DNA from: Rhodococcus oxybenzonivorans
Lineage (GTDB): Bacteria; Actinomycetota; Actinomycetes; Mycobacteriales; Mycobacteriaceae
Length of the DNA stretch: 64,000 bases
NCBI RefSeq assembly: GCF_003130705.1
Contig: NZ_CP021354.1
Coordinates: 1,984,001-2,048,000, forward strand
Reading direction: 5' to 3'
In this document: one piece after another, positions 1-7,735 of the stretch
Layout of the letters: each line of letters starts with the position of its first letter
How positions within the stretch are numbered: position 1 is the stretch's first letter
Notes under the pieces: model-generated
Told to the model about the DNA's origin: nothing
Seen by the model: the letters and a program-made list of their open reading frames with translations, nothing else
Databases searched by the model: none
Made by a program: the position numbers and the translations under genes

Positions 1-2
1 TC

Positions 3-1463
3 GGGTTCGCCCTTCTGAGCGCTGCAGTGTTTCTCGGGTGGGCATACTTCACACAGAACGACGACGGTCATTTCACCTCACCCACCCAGAGGTATCAGTC
101 GTCCGCGAACGCCCTGGTGTCGGAGCGGATCGACCTTTTCGAGGAAGCCGACCTTCCCCAGGGCTTCAGCACCGAGGATCTCGGCCGGGTGTTGCTGCGC
201 GTCACCTCGGACCCGTCGAACCGGGAGATCTTCGTCGGAATCGGCCCGCGTGAGGCGGTGGAAGGCTATCTCTCCGGTGTCGCTCGGACCGAGGTGACGG
301 AGGTCGAATTCGGCCCCTTCCAGCCGAGCTACCGTCAGATCGCCGGTGACCGGCAACCGGAAACCCCCTCGGCGCAAACGTTCTGGTCCGTCTCGTCCAC
401 CGGAGCCGGCACTCAGGAGGTGCAATGGGATCTTCAGCGCGGGTCCTGGACCGCTGTGGTGATGAACGCCGACGGCCGTCCCGGCGTCTCGGTCGATATC
501 CAGGCCGGTGCACGGCTCGACTTCCTCGGTCCGCTCGCGCTCGGTGTGCTCCTCGCCGCCGTGGTGATGCTCGTCGTGGGCATACCACTTGTGGTGGTCG
601 GAGCGCTCGGGCTCGGCCGGCACGGTCCACCCCAACCGCATTGGCCGGTGCAAACGAGTGGAATCGGCGCGGCGTCCGCCCCCACCACACCGTCGACCGC
701 AGACACACCCGCGCCGTCGAAGCCCTATCCCGCGCACCTTCGAGGTGATCTCGACCAGCCGCTGTCACGGTGGTTGTGGCTGGTCAAGTGGTTGCTCGCG
801 ATTCCGCACTACGTGGTGTTGGTCTTCCTCGGTCTGGGCTTGTTCGTGACCACGGTGGTGGCAGGATTCGCGATTCTCTTCACGGGGCGGTATCCGCGGG
901 GGTTGTTCGACTTCAACGTCGGAGTTCTGCGTTGGCTCTGGCGTGTGCAGTTCTACACCTACTCCGCGCTGGGCACCGACCGGTATCCGCCCTTCACGCT
1001 GGCGCGCACCGACTACCCGGCTGACTTCGATGTCGAGTATCCCGAGCGACTCTCCCGCGGTCTGGTCCTGGTGAAGTGGTGGCTGCTGGCGATACCCCAC
1101 TACCTGATTCTGGCCGTGCTCGCCGGGGGTTGGTTCGGCGGCTGGCGGTTCGGAGTCACCAGCGGCGACGACAGAGTCCCCGGGCAGCCCTGGCTGTTCG
1201 GTTCGCTGCTCGGTGTCCTCATCCTGGTCGCGGCGATCATCATCTTGTTCACCGGCCGCTATCCCCGTCCGCTCTTCGACTTCGTCATGGGTATCAACCG
1301 CTGGGTCTACCGAGTCCTCGCCTATGTCGCGCTCCTGCGTGACGAGTATCCACCCTTCCGATTCGATCAGGGGCCACGCGAACCCCACGAACACACCCCG
1401 CCACCAGGCCCGGCACCGGATGACCTGCCGGCTGCCGGTCACCCTCAGGAGTCGACCCGATGA
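3..1463 (+). CDS. DUF4389 membrane protein, 5' end outside window
   Basis: The reading frame is open from the left edge, and the first in-frame GTG (position 27) lies inside a hydrophobic stretch, so the true start is upstream. The visible 480 or so residues hold a soluble extracytoplasmic-looking part, a membrane segment near residues 165-190, and then two copies of a DUF4389-type unit (about 230-330 and 340-440). Each unit has the signature of a Lys-Trp-Leu-Leu-Ala-Ile-Pro-His helix followed by FTGRYPR and FDF. Both units are strongly hydrophobic. The function of DUF4389 proteins is not known. The gene ends in an ATGA overlap with the following flavodoxin gene, so the two are probably translationally coupled. 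Confidence 0.8.
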   Translation, partial: GFALLSAAVFLGWAYFTQNDDGHFTSPTQRYQSSANALVSERIDLFEEADLPQGFSTEDLGRVLLRVTSDPSNREIFVGIGPREAVEGYLSGVARTEVTEVEFGPFQPSYRQIAGDRQPETPSAQTFWSVSSTGAGTQEVQWDLQRGSWTAVVMNADGRPGVSVDIQAGARLDFLGPLALGVLLAAVVMLVVGIPLVVVGALGLGRHGPPQPHWPVQTSGIGAASAPTTPSTADTPAPSKPYPAHLRGDLDQPLSRWLWLVKWLLAIPHYVVLVFLGLGLFVTTVVAGFAILFTGRYPRGLFDFNVGVLRWLWRVQFYTYSALGTDRYPPFTLARTDYPADFDVEYPERLSRGLVLVKWWLLAIPHYLILAVLAGGWFGGWRFGVTSGDDRVPGQPWLFGSLLGVLILVAAIIILFTGRYPRPLFDFVMGINRWVYRVLAYVALLRDEYPPFRFDQGPREPHEHTPPPGPAPDDLPAAGHPQESTR

Positions 1464-1996
1464 CTGTCTTGGTGGGTTACGCGACCGCGAGGGGATCGAC
1501 CCGAGGGGTGGCCGAGCGCATTGCCGCGCAGCTCGAATGCGCAGGTGAGCAAGTGGACGTACAGCCGTTGAGCGACATCACCTCGGTGCGCGAATACGAG
1601 ACGTTCGTTGTCGGGAGCGCCATCCACAGTGGTCAGTGGCTTCCCGAAGCGGCGGCCGCCATCGGGCGACTCCGCCCGCAACTCGCCGGCCGAGCGCTGT
1701 GGGCGTACTCCGTGTCCTCGGTGGGGGCGACCAGCACGATCCTGTCGAACCGGGTGGCGTCCTATCTTCGCCGGGTCACCCCTGAACCGCGCGTGGTGCA
1801 GCACTTGCGGGAGGCCGCGGATGTTCGCGGCCACCGCTTCTTCGCCGGAGCCATCGGCCCCGGTGACTGGCCGGGCTTCGGTCGGGTGCTCTTCCGGCTG
1901 ATGGGTGGGCATTACGGCGATGCCCGCGACTGGGCAGACATCGATCAGTGGGCGGAGTCTATCCATCACCGGGATGCCCAGGTGCGCGGCGAATGA
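1460..1996 (+). CDS. Flavodoxin-domain protein (HemG-like)
   Basis: This 178-residue protein begins with a flavodoxin-type FMN phosphate loop (YATARGSTRGVAERIA) and continues with the VGSAIHSGQWL strand/loop typical of the flavodoxin_5 (protoporphyrinogen oxidase HemG-like) group. By family it should bind FMN and act in electron transfer or menaquinone-linked oxidation; the substrate is not evident. The start ATG overlaps the stop of the DUF4389 gene. The stop in turn overlaps the ATG of the next small gene, giving a compact operon. Confidence 0.8.
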   Translation: MTVLVGYATARGSTRGVAERIAAQLECAGEQVDVQPLSDITSVREYETFVVGSAIHSGQWLPEAAAAIGRLRPQLAGRALWAYSVSSVGATSTILSNRVASYLRRVTPEPRVVQHLREAADVRGHRFFAGAIGPGDWPGFGRVLFRLMGGHYGDARDWADIDQWAESIHHRDAQVRGE

Positions 1997-2187
1997 CAGC
2001 ATCCGAGTCCACACCCACAGCTTCGGACCTCGATCGTTCCGGGGATGGCGTCCCCGGTCTGTCGTCGGCCCGGTGGATTGCTCTGTGTGCCGCAGCGGAG
2101 GCTGTCGGCATGACGGCCGCCGCCCTCGCCGCGAAGCTGGCACAACGAATATCGGGTGATGCTCGTCACGGGCACTCGGAACAGTGA
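1993..2187 (+). CDS. Small hydrophobic protein, unknown function
   Basis: A 64-residue ORF whose ATG overlaps the stop of the flavodoxin gene (ATGA). It has a polar Ser/Thr-rich N terminus and one hydrophobic Ala-rich helix (about residues 27-50) that could span the membrane. No family is recognised. Its place in the coupled operon is the main reason to believe it is translated; the longer in-frame start at 1948 lies inside the flavodoxin gene. Confidence 0.5.
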   Translation: MTASESTPTASDLDRSGDGVPGLSSARWIALCAAAEAVGMTAAALAAKLAQRISGDARHGHSEQ

Positions 2188-2288
2188 CCGGGCTGGTAGC
2201 CGGGACGGTGCTGGGCGTGATCACCGGACGGTTCTTACCCGGGCCGGACGACATCGTTCAGCCACATGACGGTGTTCCACAAAGATGA
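2184..2288 (+). CDS. Very small hydrophobic ORF, unknown
   Basis: A 34-residue ORF starting with GTG that overlaps the preceding stop (GTGA). Its first 15 residues are hydrophobic (valine, glycine and leucine rich), followed by a polar tail. It ends beside the next small gene. It could be a second tiny membrane peptide of the operon, or the remnant 3' end of the previous gene after a frameshift. Only the overlap architecture supports it. Confidence 0.35.
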   Translation: MTGLVAGTVLGVITGRFLPGPDDIVQPHDGVPQR

Positions 2289-2302
2289 GGAAAGGAAAAC
2301 GA

Positions 2303-2530
2303 GTGAGAAGAAGCCGGAAAACCTGGAGTGACATGACAGATCGTCAGCGCGGCGGGCTGGCGGTGCTCACGATCGTTCAGATGGTGCTGGCCGTCGCCGC
2401 TTGGGTGGATCTCGCTCGCCGCGATCCCCGCGAGATCAACGGCAGCAAGGGAAAATGGGCGGCGGTCATCGCCGTCAATTTCATCGGGCCGGTCGCCTAC
2501 TTCACGCGCGGCAGGCGCACCGTGCTGTGA
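2303..2530 (+). CDS. PLDc_N-domain small membrane protein
   Basis: A small protein with a basic N terminus, one membrane helix (LAVLTIVQMVLAVAAWVDLA), a polar loop with RDP and NGSK, and a second helix containing NFIGPVAYFTRGRR. This layout is typical of the short PLDc_N (cardiolipin synthase N-terminal-like) proteins, whose role is unknown. The GTG at 2303 is preferred because AGGAAAGG lies 8 bases upstream. An in-frame ATG at 2285 and another at 2333 are alternatives. Confidence 0.65.
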   Translation: MRRSRKTWSDMTDRQRGGLAVLTIVQMVLAVAAWVDLARRDPREINGSKGKWAAVIAVNFIGPVAYFTRGRRTVL

Positions 2531-2592
2531 GCGCCTGTCCCGGGTGGGTGGTGTGGCATGCACACACAGCACCCGGGCTGAAGACGCACCTC

Positions 2593-3123
2593 TCAGGTGT
2601 GCGCCGGGGACTGCTTCGCCAGCATCTGACCCCATTGCTGCGCCCGTGCTTCCTCACCCTCGACGAGCTGGTTCTTCGTATCGACGAGAAAGCTCTCCGG
2701 ATCGGCAACCAGCTCGAAACCCAAATGCCGCAACTTCTTCGAAATTCCTTTCGACGCCCGTCCGGTAATGAGTGCGGGCTTGTCGATGCGAGTATCGAAC
2801 GCGGCAGCATTCCCCTCGTCCACGGTGAGCCCGTCGAGCCACTCACGAATTCCCGTACTGGCCGCATCTGGTTCCAGTGTCAGGTTGCTCTCCGGCTTCT
2901 CGGCGGCCTCCACCGCACCGCGCCGGGTCGATTCCCGGCTCATCCCGTGCACGTGGGTGGGACCACCCACGATCAGGAGATCGTATGAGGACACGTCCTG
3001 TTGGGGCGCCTGCGACACGGGGATCGTCGTGACGTCGCCCGCAGGCGCGAATCCTCGCGCAATCGCCTCTGCCACCGCATGGGTATTGCCGTACATCGAC
3101 TCGTAGACAATCAGTGTTCGCAT
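2593..3123 (-). CDS. Flavodoxin family protein
   Basis: 176 residues beginning with a classic flavodoxin N terminus (LIVYESMYGNTHAVAEAI), followed by a VGGPTHVHGMSR loop. An extra Gly-Ile-Arg-Glu-Trp helix and a C-terminal FLVDTKNQLVEGEE segment match actinobacterial flavodoxins found among stress genes. It should carry FMN and serve as a one-electron carrier. The chosen ATG has AGGAGG seven bases upstream; the longer ORF start has none. It is divergent from the USP at 3392, so both may use the DosR-like box in the shared 268-bp promoter region. Confidence 0.85.
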   Translation of the reverse strand: MRTLIVYESMYGNTHAVAEAIARGFAPAGDVTTIPVSQAPQQDVSSYDLLIVGGPTHVHGMSRESTRRGAVEAAEKPESNLTLEPDAASTGIREWLDGLTVDEGNAAAFDTRIDKPALITGRASKGISKKLRHLGFELVADPESFLVDTKNQLVEGEEARAQQWGQMLAKQSPAHT

Positions 3124-3295
3124 GTCGCCGCCTCCTGGTTCGCTTGTTCGGTACCAGCTGAACCGCACGGGTGAGGTTCAGCCCGTCACATCTGGTTTAC
3201 CTTCGAGTCTTTCACCGCCCGAGGTCTCGGCAGAGGGCACAAGGTCATCCGAAAGTCCCTTCCAGCGTGCAGACGTCACTCGACATCGAGGTGTG

Positions 3296-3309
3296 ATGAC
3301 CTAGGGCCC
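3296..3309 (+). promoter_or_regulatory. DosR-like box
   Basis: ATGACCTAGGGCCC fits the DosR pattern GNGNC-N4-GNCNC at every key base except the first G. It lies about 85 bp before the USP start and in the divergent promoter region with the flavodoxin. The pattern is short and occurs by chance in GC-rich DNA, so the call leans on its position before a typical regulon gene. Confidence 0.45.
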
Positions 3310-3391
3310 TATCGGCGCCGGCCACAGGTGACCGATCCTGAAGGTGTTCGGCGCAAGTCCGGAAATGTGTTGCAATGACTGGAGTTGGACG

Positions 3392-4300
3392 ATGAGCACT
3401 CTTGCGAACCGCCAGTCCGTGGTCGTCGGTGTCGACGGCTCCGAACGCGCGATGCGGGCCGCCGTATGGGCGGCCGCCGTGGCGCGACGACGATCCGCGC
3501 CGCTGCGCCTTGCCCATGCTCTCCCGAGTCCCGGATACCACTACAGCGAAGCTGCCCTGCTGTTTCAGAACGAGTTCGCCGACGAAGTCCGGCAATCGGC
3601 CGAGGAGATTCTCGGGCGCGCCGAGCGGCGAGTGCGGCAGGAGTGTCCGGACGTCCGGGTGTCCTCGAGCATCCATCCGGGACCGGCAGGGATGTCGCTC
3701 ACCGGACTGAGCAAGCACGCGGAAATGGTGGTGGTCGGATCCACGGGCGCCGGGATGGTCGAGTCACTGTTCACGGGGTCCACCGTGGTGCGGGTGGTCA
3801 ACCACGCACACTGCCCTGTCACGGTCTTCCGATCCGACTCCGAGTCACCGGTGCCCGATCACCGGCCTGTCGTGGTCGGCGTCGACGGAAGTGCGCTGAG
3901 CATCAGGGCGATCGAGTCCGCCGTCGACTTCGCAGTGCTCTTCGACGTCCCGCTCCTCGCGGTGCACGCATGGGGTACAGGTGACATGTCCCGAGGCCGC
4001 TCCGCTGCGACCAAGGTGGACTGGGCCGCCATGGCAGAAGAGCAGACGGCACTGGTAGCAGAAAATCTTGCCGGTTGGCGAGAGAAGTATCCGGACCTGG
4101 AAGTCACCACGGTCATCGATGAGCGGAACCCTGCCGAACTGTTGCTGCACTTTGCGCGCGACGCACAACTCGTCGTCGTGGGAAGTCACGGCCACAATCG
4201 ATTCGCCGGATCGCTGCTGGGGTCGACCAGCCAGAACCTTCTGCACCATGCATTGTGCCCCATCACGATCTGCCGTCCACCGAGGAGTGAGAAGCGATGA
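3392..4300 (+). CDS. Tandem universal stress protein
   Basis: 302 residues with two USP domains (about 8-145 and 158-298). Both begin with VVVGVDGS and end with an ATP-binding signature: VVGSTGAG...TGSTVVRVV in the first and VVGSHGHN...LGSTSQNLLH in the second, so both look able to bind ATP. Double-domain USPs of this type belong to the hypoxia/dormancy response of mycobacteria. The ATG at 3392 has GGAG seven bases upstream; the longer ORF start at 3344 is not supported. Its stop overlaps a 35-codon membrane peptide gene. Confidence 0.9.
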   Translation: MSTLANRQSVVVGVDGSERAMRAAVWAAAVARRRSAPLRLAHALPSPGYHYSEAALLFQNEFADEVRQSAEEILGRAERRVRQECPDVRVSSSIHPGPAGMSLTGLSKHAEMVVVGSTGAGMVESLFTGSTVVRVVNHAHCPVTVFRSDSESPVPDHRPVVVGVDGSALSIRAIESAVDFAVLFDVPLLAVHAWGTGDMSRGRSAATKVDWAAMAEEQTALVAENLAGWREKYPDLEVTTVIDERNPAELLLHFARDAQLVVVGSHGHNRFAGSLLGSTSQNLLHHALCPITICRPPRSEKR

Positions 4301-4404
4301 CCTGGCCACTGGCGCTCGTGTTGATAGCGCTCATCTTTTCTATGACAGCCATCGTCACCTCATACATTGCGGTGCGCGGTAGATCGAGGCCACCACAGAA
4401 ATAG
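4297..4404 (+). CDS. 35-residue single-helix membrane peptide
   Basis: The ATG overlaps the USP stop (ATGA). The product starts with about 24 hydrophobic residues (TWPLALVLIALIFSM and on) and ends with a basic tail RGRSRPPQK, giving a single-pass helix with positive-inside orientation. The coupling to the USP gene and the clean helix-plus-basic-tail design argue for a real protein. No family is recognised; a role in holding the USP at the membrane is only a guess. Confidence 0.55.
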   Translation: MTWPLALVLIALIFSMTAIVTSYIAVRGRSRPPQK

Positions 4405-4450
4405 GTCCCCGCCCGAACATCCGCCGTCGGACCTGTGTTTTGGTGCCGTC

Positions 4451-4660
4451 TCAGTCGCTGCGGAATCGATGTCCGGGCCGCCAGTCCATGTGCAGAGCCA
4501 ACACGTGCTCGTGGGTGGTCGTCTGTACGTCGCGGAGGTGCGCGAGAGTGTCTTCACCGAGCAACCGGATTCGCCGCTGTGCGATGTCCCCTTCATTGCA
4601 ATCACGTGATGAAAACCGCTCGCTTAGATCTGTACGCAGTCCCTGCGGTCGCGACGCCAG
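4451..4660 (-). other. Start-less coding-like frame in line with USP stop
   Basis: Downstream of the leftward USP (4673-5572), in the same frame after its TGA, about 69 codons stay open and read like protein (LLGEDTLAHLRDVQ, then LALHMDWRPGHRF). There is no ATG, GTG or TTG near its 5' end; a CTG at 4660 follows CGGAG. It may be a small coupled gene with a rare start or the relic of a longer protein. The rest of the 4405-4672 gap shows nothing else. Confidence 0.3.
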
Positions 4661-4672
4661 GCGAACTCCGGG

Positions 4673-5572
4673 TCACTTGCGGACGATCATCACCGGGCAC
4701 CGGGCGGCATGGAGTACGGCCCGGCTGGTGGACCCGAGGAGTAGGGAGGTGAAGCCGCCGCGTCCGCGGCTGCCGGTGACGACGAGCTGCGCCTGCTCGG
4801 ACAGTTCGACGAGGTGGTCGATTGGTCGATCCCGGACGACCACCTTCCGGACAGTGACGCCCGGGTAGGACTGGTGCCAGCCGGCCAGGCTTTCGGCGAG
4901 TACGGCCTCTTCCGCGACGGCGATCGCGGGCCAGCTCAGATCGTGATGGTCCGCGTCGTCGGTGGTGAAGACGGTCGATAGATCGAAGTCGCTCCACGCG
5001 TGCACCGCAACCAGATCGCAGTCGCGGAGAGCGGCTTCCTCGAACGCCGCGCCGATCGCCGGTGTACTGCGCGCCGATCCGTCGACCCCGACCACCACCG
5101 GGCCGTCGAGAACAGCGTCCACGGGGTCAGGTATGCCGCGAACCACAACCACCGGGCACGGCGAGTGGGCGGCGACCGCCGTGCTCACCGAGCCGAGGAG
5201 GCCACCGGCGACACCGCCGAGCCCCCGGGATCCCACGACGAGCATGCGGGCCGATTTCGCCAACTCCAGAAGGACAGTCGCGGGGCTGCCCTCCCGAAGC
5301 GTGGTGCGCACCGTCAGCGGTGCGTCACCGACCGCCTTGGTTGCAAGTTCCGCCGCCCTCTCCAGGCGCTGCTTCCCGGCGTACTCGAGATCCGTGAAGG
5401 CACCCGCCGAGAGGTTGATGGCGTCACCGTAGGTTCCGCGCCGCACCACAAGCGACGAAGCCAGCAGCAACGGGGCGCCGCGGACCACGGCCTCGTGTGC
5501 CGCCCAACGTACGGCGTCGAGTGCATGGGCGGAGCCGTCGACTCCGACGACGATGGGAATGTCTACTCGCAT
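4673..5572 (-). CDS. Tandem universal stress protein
   Basis: 299 residues, two USP domains (about 6-145 and 158-297). The ATP-binding signatures are intact: VGSRGLGGVAGGLLGSVSTAV and TGSRGRGGF...LGSTSRAVL. The ATG at 5572 has AGGAG six bases upstream. It is transcribed away from the SHOCT gene, and the 245-bp divergent region holds two DosR-like boxes. By family it should be a cytoplasmic ATP-binding stress protein; the exact role in hypoxia is not settled for these paralogues. Confidence 0.9.
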   Translation of the reverse strand: MRVDIPIVVGVDGSAHALDAVRWAAHEAVVRGAPLLLASSLVVRRGTYGDAINLSAGAFTDLEYAGKQRLERAAELATKAVGDAPLTVRTTLREGSPATVLLELAKSARMLVVGSRGLGGVAGGLLGSVSTAVAAHSPCPVVVVRGIPDPVDAVLDGPVVVGVDGSARSTPAIGAAFEEAALRDCDLVAVHAWSDFDLSTVFTTDDADHHDLSWPAIAVAEEAVLAESLAGWHQSYPGVTVRKVVVRDRPIDHLVELSEQAQLVVTGSRGRGGFTSLLLGSTSRAVLHAARCPVMIVRK

Positions 5573-5636
5573 GGTGGCTCCTGTCGATGTGACCGGTCTT
5601 CTGTCCAGAATCCGGGATCATCGTGAGGTACAGGTA

Positions 5637-5650
5637 GGGCCGAAGGGCAC
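5637..5650 (+). promoter_or_regulatory. DosR-like box
   Basis: GGGCCGAAGGGCAC matches GNGNC-N4-GNCNC at all six key bases. It lies 65 bp upstream of the leftward USP start. It shares the core GGGCCGAAG with the sites at 8438 and 35586, which supports a common regulator. Confidence 0.55.
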
Positions 5651-5700
5651 TTCGTCGGTACCCGTGGTCCTCCGGGTCCCCCAGGGGCCGGTGGTCACGA

Positions 5701-5714
5701 GAGGCGAAAGACCC
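5701..5714 (+). promoter_or_regulatory. DosR-like box
   Basis: GAGGCGAAAGACCC fits GNGNC-N4-GNCNC at all six key bases. It lies about 100 bp before the SHOCT gene that heads the rightward unit SHOCT / micropeptide / WS-DGAT. Confidence 0.5.
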
Positions 5715-5817
5715 TGTGGTGATGACCGCCTGGCGGGGGACACTCGAGGTACGAGCCGTGCTGTACCGACCCGGGTTGGTGCGCCGGCGCCGAGAAGCCT
5801 GGAAGGACTGATCGTGA

Positions 5818-6071
5818 TGTACCACAACGATCCAAGCGGTTGGGGATACGCGTTGATGTTCGTCGGGATGGCCCTCTTCTGGGGGTTGCTGATCGTGGGC
5901 ATCGTCGCGATGATCCGCTATCTGGGCCACGGAATGCAGACCCCCCACAATGTGCCGTCTGCCCGCGATGCCGCGGAAAAGGTTCTGGCGGAACGGTTCG
6001 CGCGAGGTGAGATCGACGAAGCGGAGTACCGGACACGTCTGGCGACGTTGCGCGCCGAGACAGCGTCCTAA
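5818..6071 (+). CDS. SHOCT-domain membrane protein
   Basis: An 84-residue protein with an N-terminal membrane helix (about 10-35: YALMFVGMALFWGLLIVGIV) and a C-terminal SHOCT motif (AEKVLAERFARGEIDEAEY), a short helical hairpin found at the ends of many stress and membrane proteins. GGAAGGA lies about 10 bases before the ATG. Small SHOCT proteins of this form are common next to USP and dormancy genes in actinobacteria. The molecular function is unknown. Confidence 0.75.
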
Positions 6072-6107
6072 GCGAGTGATGACGACGTCGGCGAGGAGGT
6101 GATCGAC

Positions 6108-6242
6108 ATGGATGCACTGCAGATGGCTCACGAGCTCATGATGTGGCTGCATGGCGCCGGCCTACTGCCGCACGAGTTCATGATGTGGCTGCATGGCGCG
6201 GGCATACTGCCGCACATGCCAATGCACATGATGCCGATGTAA
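6108..6242 (+). CDS. 44-residue Met/His-rich tandem-repeat micropeptide
   Basis: A perfect ribosome binding site (GAGGAGGTGATCGAC) leads into a 44-codon ORF. The protein is mainly two head-to-tail copies of a 14-residue unit, E-[LF]-MMWLHGAG-[LI]-LPH, encoded by 42-bp DNA repeats at 6132-6173 and 6174-6215, plus a Met/His tail. Thirteen of 44 residues are methionine and six are histidine, which suggests soft-metal (copper) binding or membrane association. It lies between the SHOCT gene and a WS/DGAT in a stress-gene run. No known family was recognised. Confidence 0.65.
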   Translation: MDALQMAHELMMWLHGAGLLPHEFMMWLHGAGILPHMPMHMMPM

Positions 6243-6313
6243 CGGCGAGAACGAAGGGACAGCTTTTTCAGTACTGGATTGCGGTGATCACGGTGAGCGC
6301 AACGAACAGATAT

Positions 6314-7699
6314 ATGACGCAGACGGACTACATGTCGTGGCGGATGGAGGCAGATCCGATCCTGCGCTCGACCATTGTTGCGGTTGCCGTCCTCGACCGG
6401 GTTCCCGACTGGCCGCGGTTCGTCGACATGATGGAGCGGGGGACGAAGCGGGTTCCGATCTTTCGGCGCAAGGTGGTCACCGCTTCGGTGGGCGTTGCCC
6501 CGCCCCGCTGGGTCGAGGACCCCGACTTCGACCTCACCTGGCACGTAAGACGTTGCACGCTCACGGAACCGGGCGGTTGGGACGGAGTGCTGAATTTTGC
6601 GCGCACCACCGGTATGGCGGCCTTCGACAAGGAGCGTCCCCTCTGGGAGTTCACGGTGCTCGACGGGCTCGGCCATCACCGGGCGGCCCTCGTGATGAAG
6701 GTTCATCATTGCCTCACCGACGGCGTCGGCGGCATGCAGATCGCCCGGGAGATCGTGGACTTCACCCGGGAAGGAACCGTGCGCGCAGACGATGCCGAGG
6801 TGGTTGTGCCGGACGACGGGCGAAGGCCCGGGCCGATCGATGGTCTTGCCTGGTACCGGGATATGACGGGTCGCATCGTACGAGGGGTGTCGATCGGGAT
6901 GGTGCGGGGAGGCGAGGGGCTGATCCGACGTCCGGCCGACTCGTTTCGCCGGTCGGTTGATGTCGTGGCTTCGACGATGCGTTTGACGCGTCCTGTTCGC
7001 ACCACGCTATCCCCGGTGATGAGGACGCGCACCACGCGCCGCAGGTTCGCCGTCCTCGAGGCCCCGCTCGAACCGCTCGGCCGGGCCGCCGAGTCCGCGG
7101 GCGGATCGCTCAACGACGGCTTCCTCGCCGCCATCCTGCTGGGTATGGCGAAGTATCACCGGGTTCATGGCGCCGAAATTCCGGCACTGAGAGTCACATT
7201 GCCGATCAGCTTGCGCACCGACACCGACCCGCTCGGTGGTAACCGCATTACTCTGGCGCGGTTCGCCCTGCCGACGAACATCGAAGACCCCGCCCAGTTG
7301 ATACGGGAGGTTCACGCCGTTGTGGAGAGTTGGCGCAGAGAACCGGCGATTGCGTTGTCGTCACACATTGCCGGCGCATTGAATCTGCTACCCCCTTCGC
7401 TTCTGGGTAACATGCTCGAGCATGTCGACTTGGTGGCGTCGAACGTGGTGGGCTCACCCGTACCGCTCTTCATGGCCGGCTCGCAGATCGTCCGGTATTA
7501 CGCCTTCAGCCCCACCCTCGGGTCGGCGTTGAACGTCACCCTCATGTCCTACACGTCGCACTGCTGCGTGGGCATCAACGCCGACCTCGGCGCCGTCCCC
7601 GACCTCGAGACGCTGACCGACTCCCTGGCAGACGGTTTCCGCGCCGTTCTGGCCCTGTGCTCGCCGGCACCCGACACCGCAACCGTCTCGGTGCCGTGA
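6314..7699 (+). CDS. Wax ester synthase/diacylglycerol acyltransferase (WS/DGAT)
   Basis: 461 residues with the family's catalytic HHxxxDG motif as HHCLTDG (131-137), preceded by RRCTLTEPGGWD and RPLWEF, and a C-terminal domain with PVPLFMAGSQI. These enzymes esterify diacylglycerol or fatty alcohols with acyl-CoA to make storage lipid. In mycobacteria such tgs genes respond to hypoxia through DosR. The start is uncertain: ATG 6314 is chosen, but in-frame GTG codons at 6284 and 6293 are possible and no strong ribosome binding site separates them. Confidence 0.9.
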   Translation: MTQTDYMSWRMEADPILRSTIVAVAVLDRVPDWPRFVDMMERGTKRVPIFRRKVVTASVGVAPPRWVEDPDFDLTWHVRRCTLTEPGGWDGVLNFARTTGMAAFDKERPLWEFTVLDGLGHHRAALVMKVHHCLTDGVGGMQIAREIVDFTREGTVRADDAEVVVPDDGRRPGPIDGLAWYRDMTGRIVRGVSIGMVRGGEGLIRRPADSFRRSVDVVASTMRLTRPVRTTLSPVMRTRTTRRRFAVLEAPLEPLGRAAESAGGSLNDGFLAAILLGMAKYHRVHGAEIPALRVTLPISLRTDTDPLGGNRITLARFALPTNIEDPAQLIREVHAVVESWRREPAIALSSHIAGALNLLPPSLLGNMLEHVDLVASNVVGSPVPLFMAGSQIVRYYAFSPTLGSALNVTLMSYTSHCCVGINADLGAVPDLETLTDSLADGFRAVLALCSPAPDTATVSVP

Positions 7700-7735
7700 C
7701 AGAAGTCGACCAGAGTAGAGCAGAATGCCGCTCGA

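Noticed and set aside
3246..3259. CATCCGAAAGTCCC as a second DosR box before the USP
   Set aside because: The right half is good (GAAAGTCCC) but the left half lacks the key G at position 3, so it was not listed.
6132..6215. Two 42-bp repeats as a minisatellite or CRISPR-like array
   Set aside because: There are only two directly adjoining units without spacers, and they are in frame inside a gene with a strong ribosome binding site.
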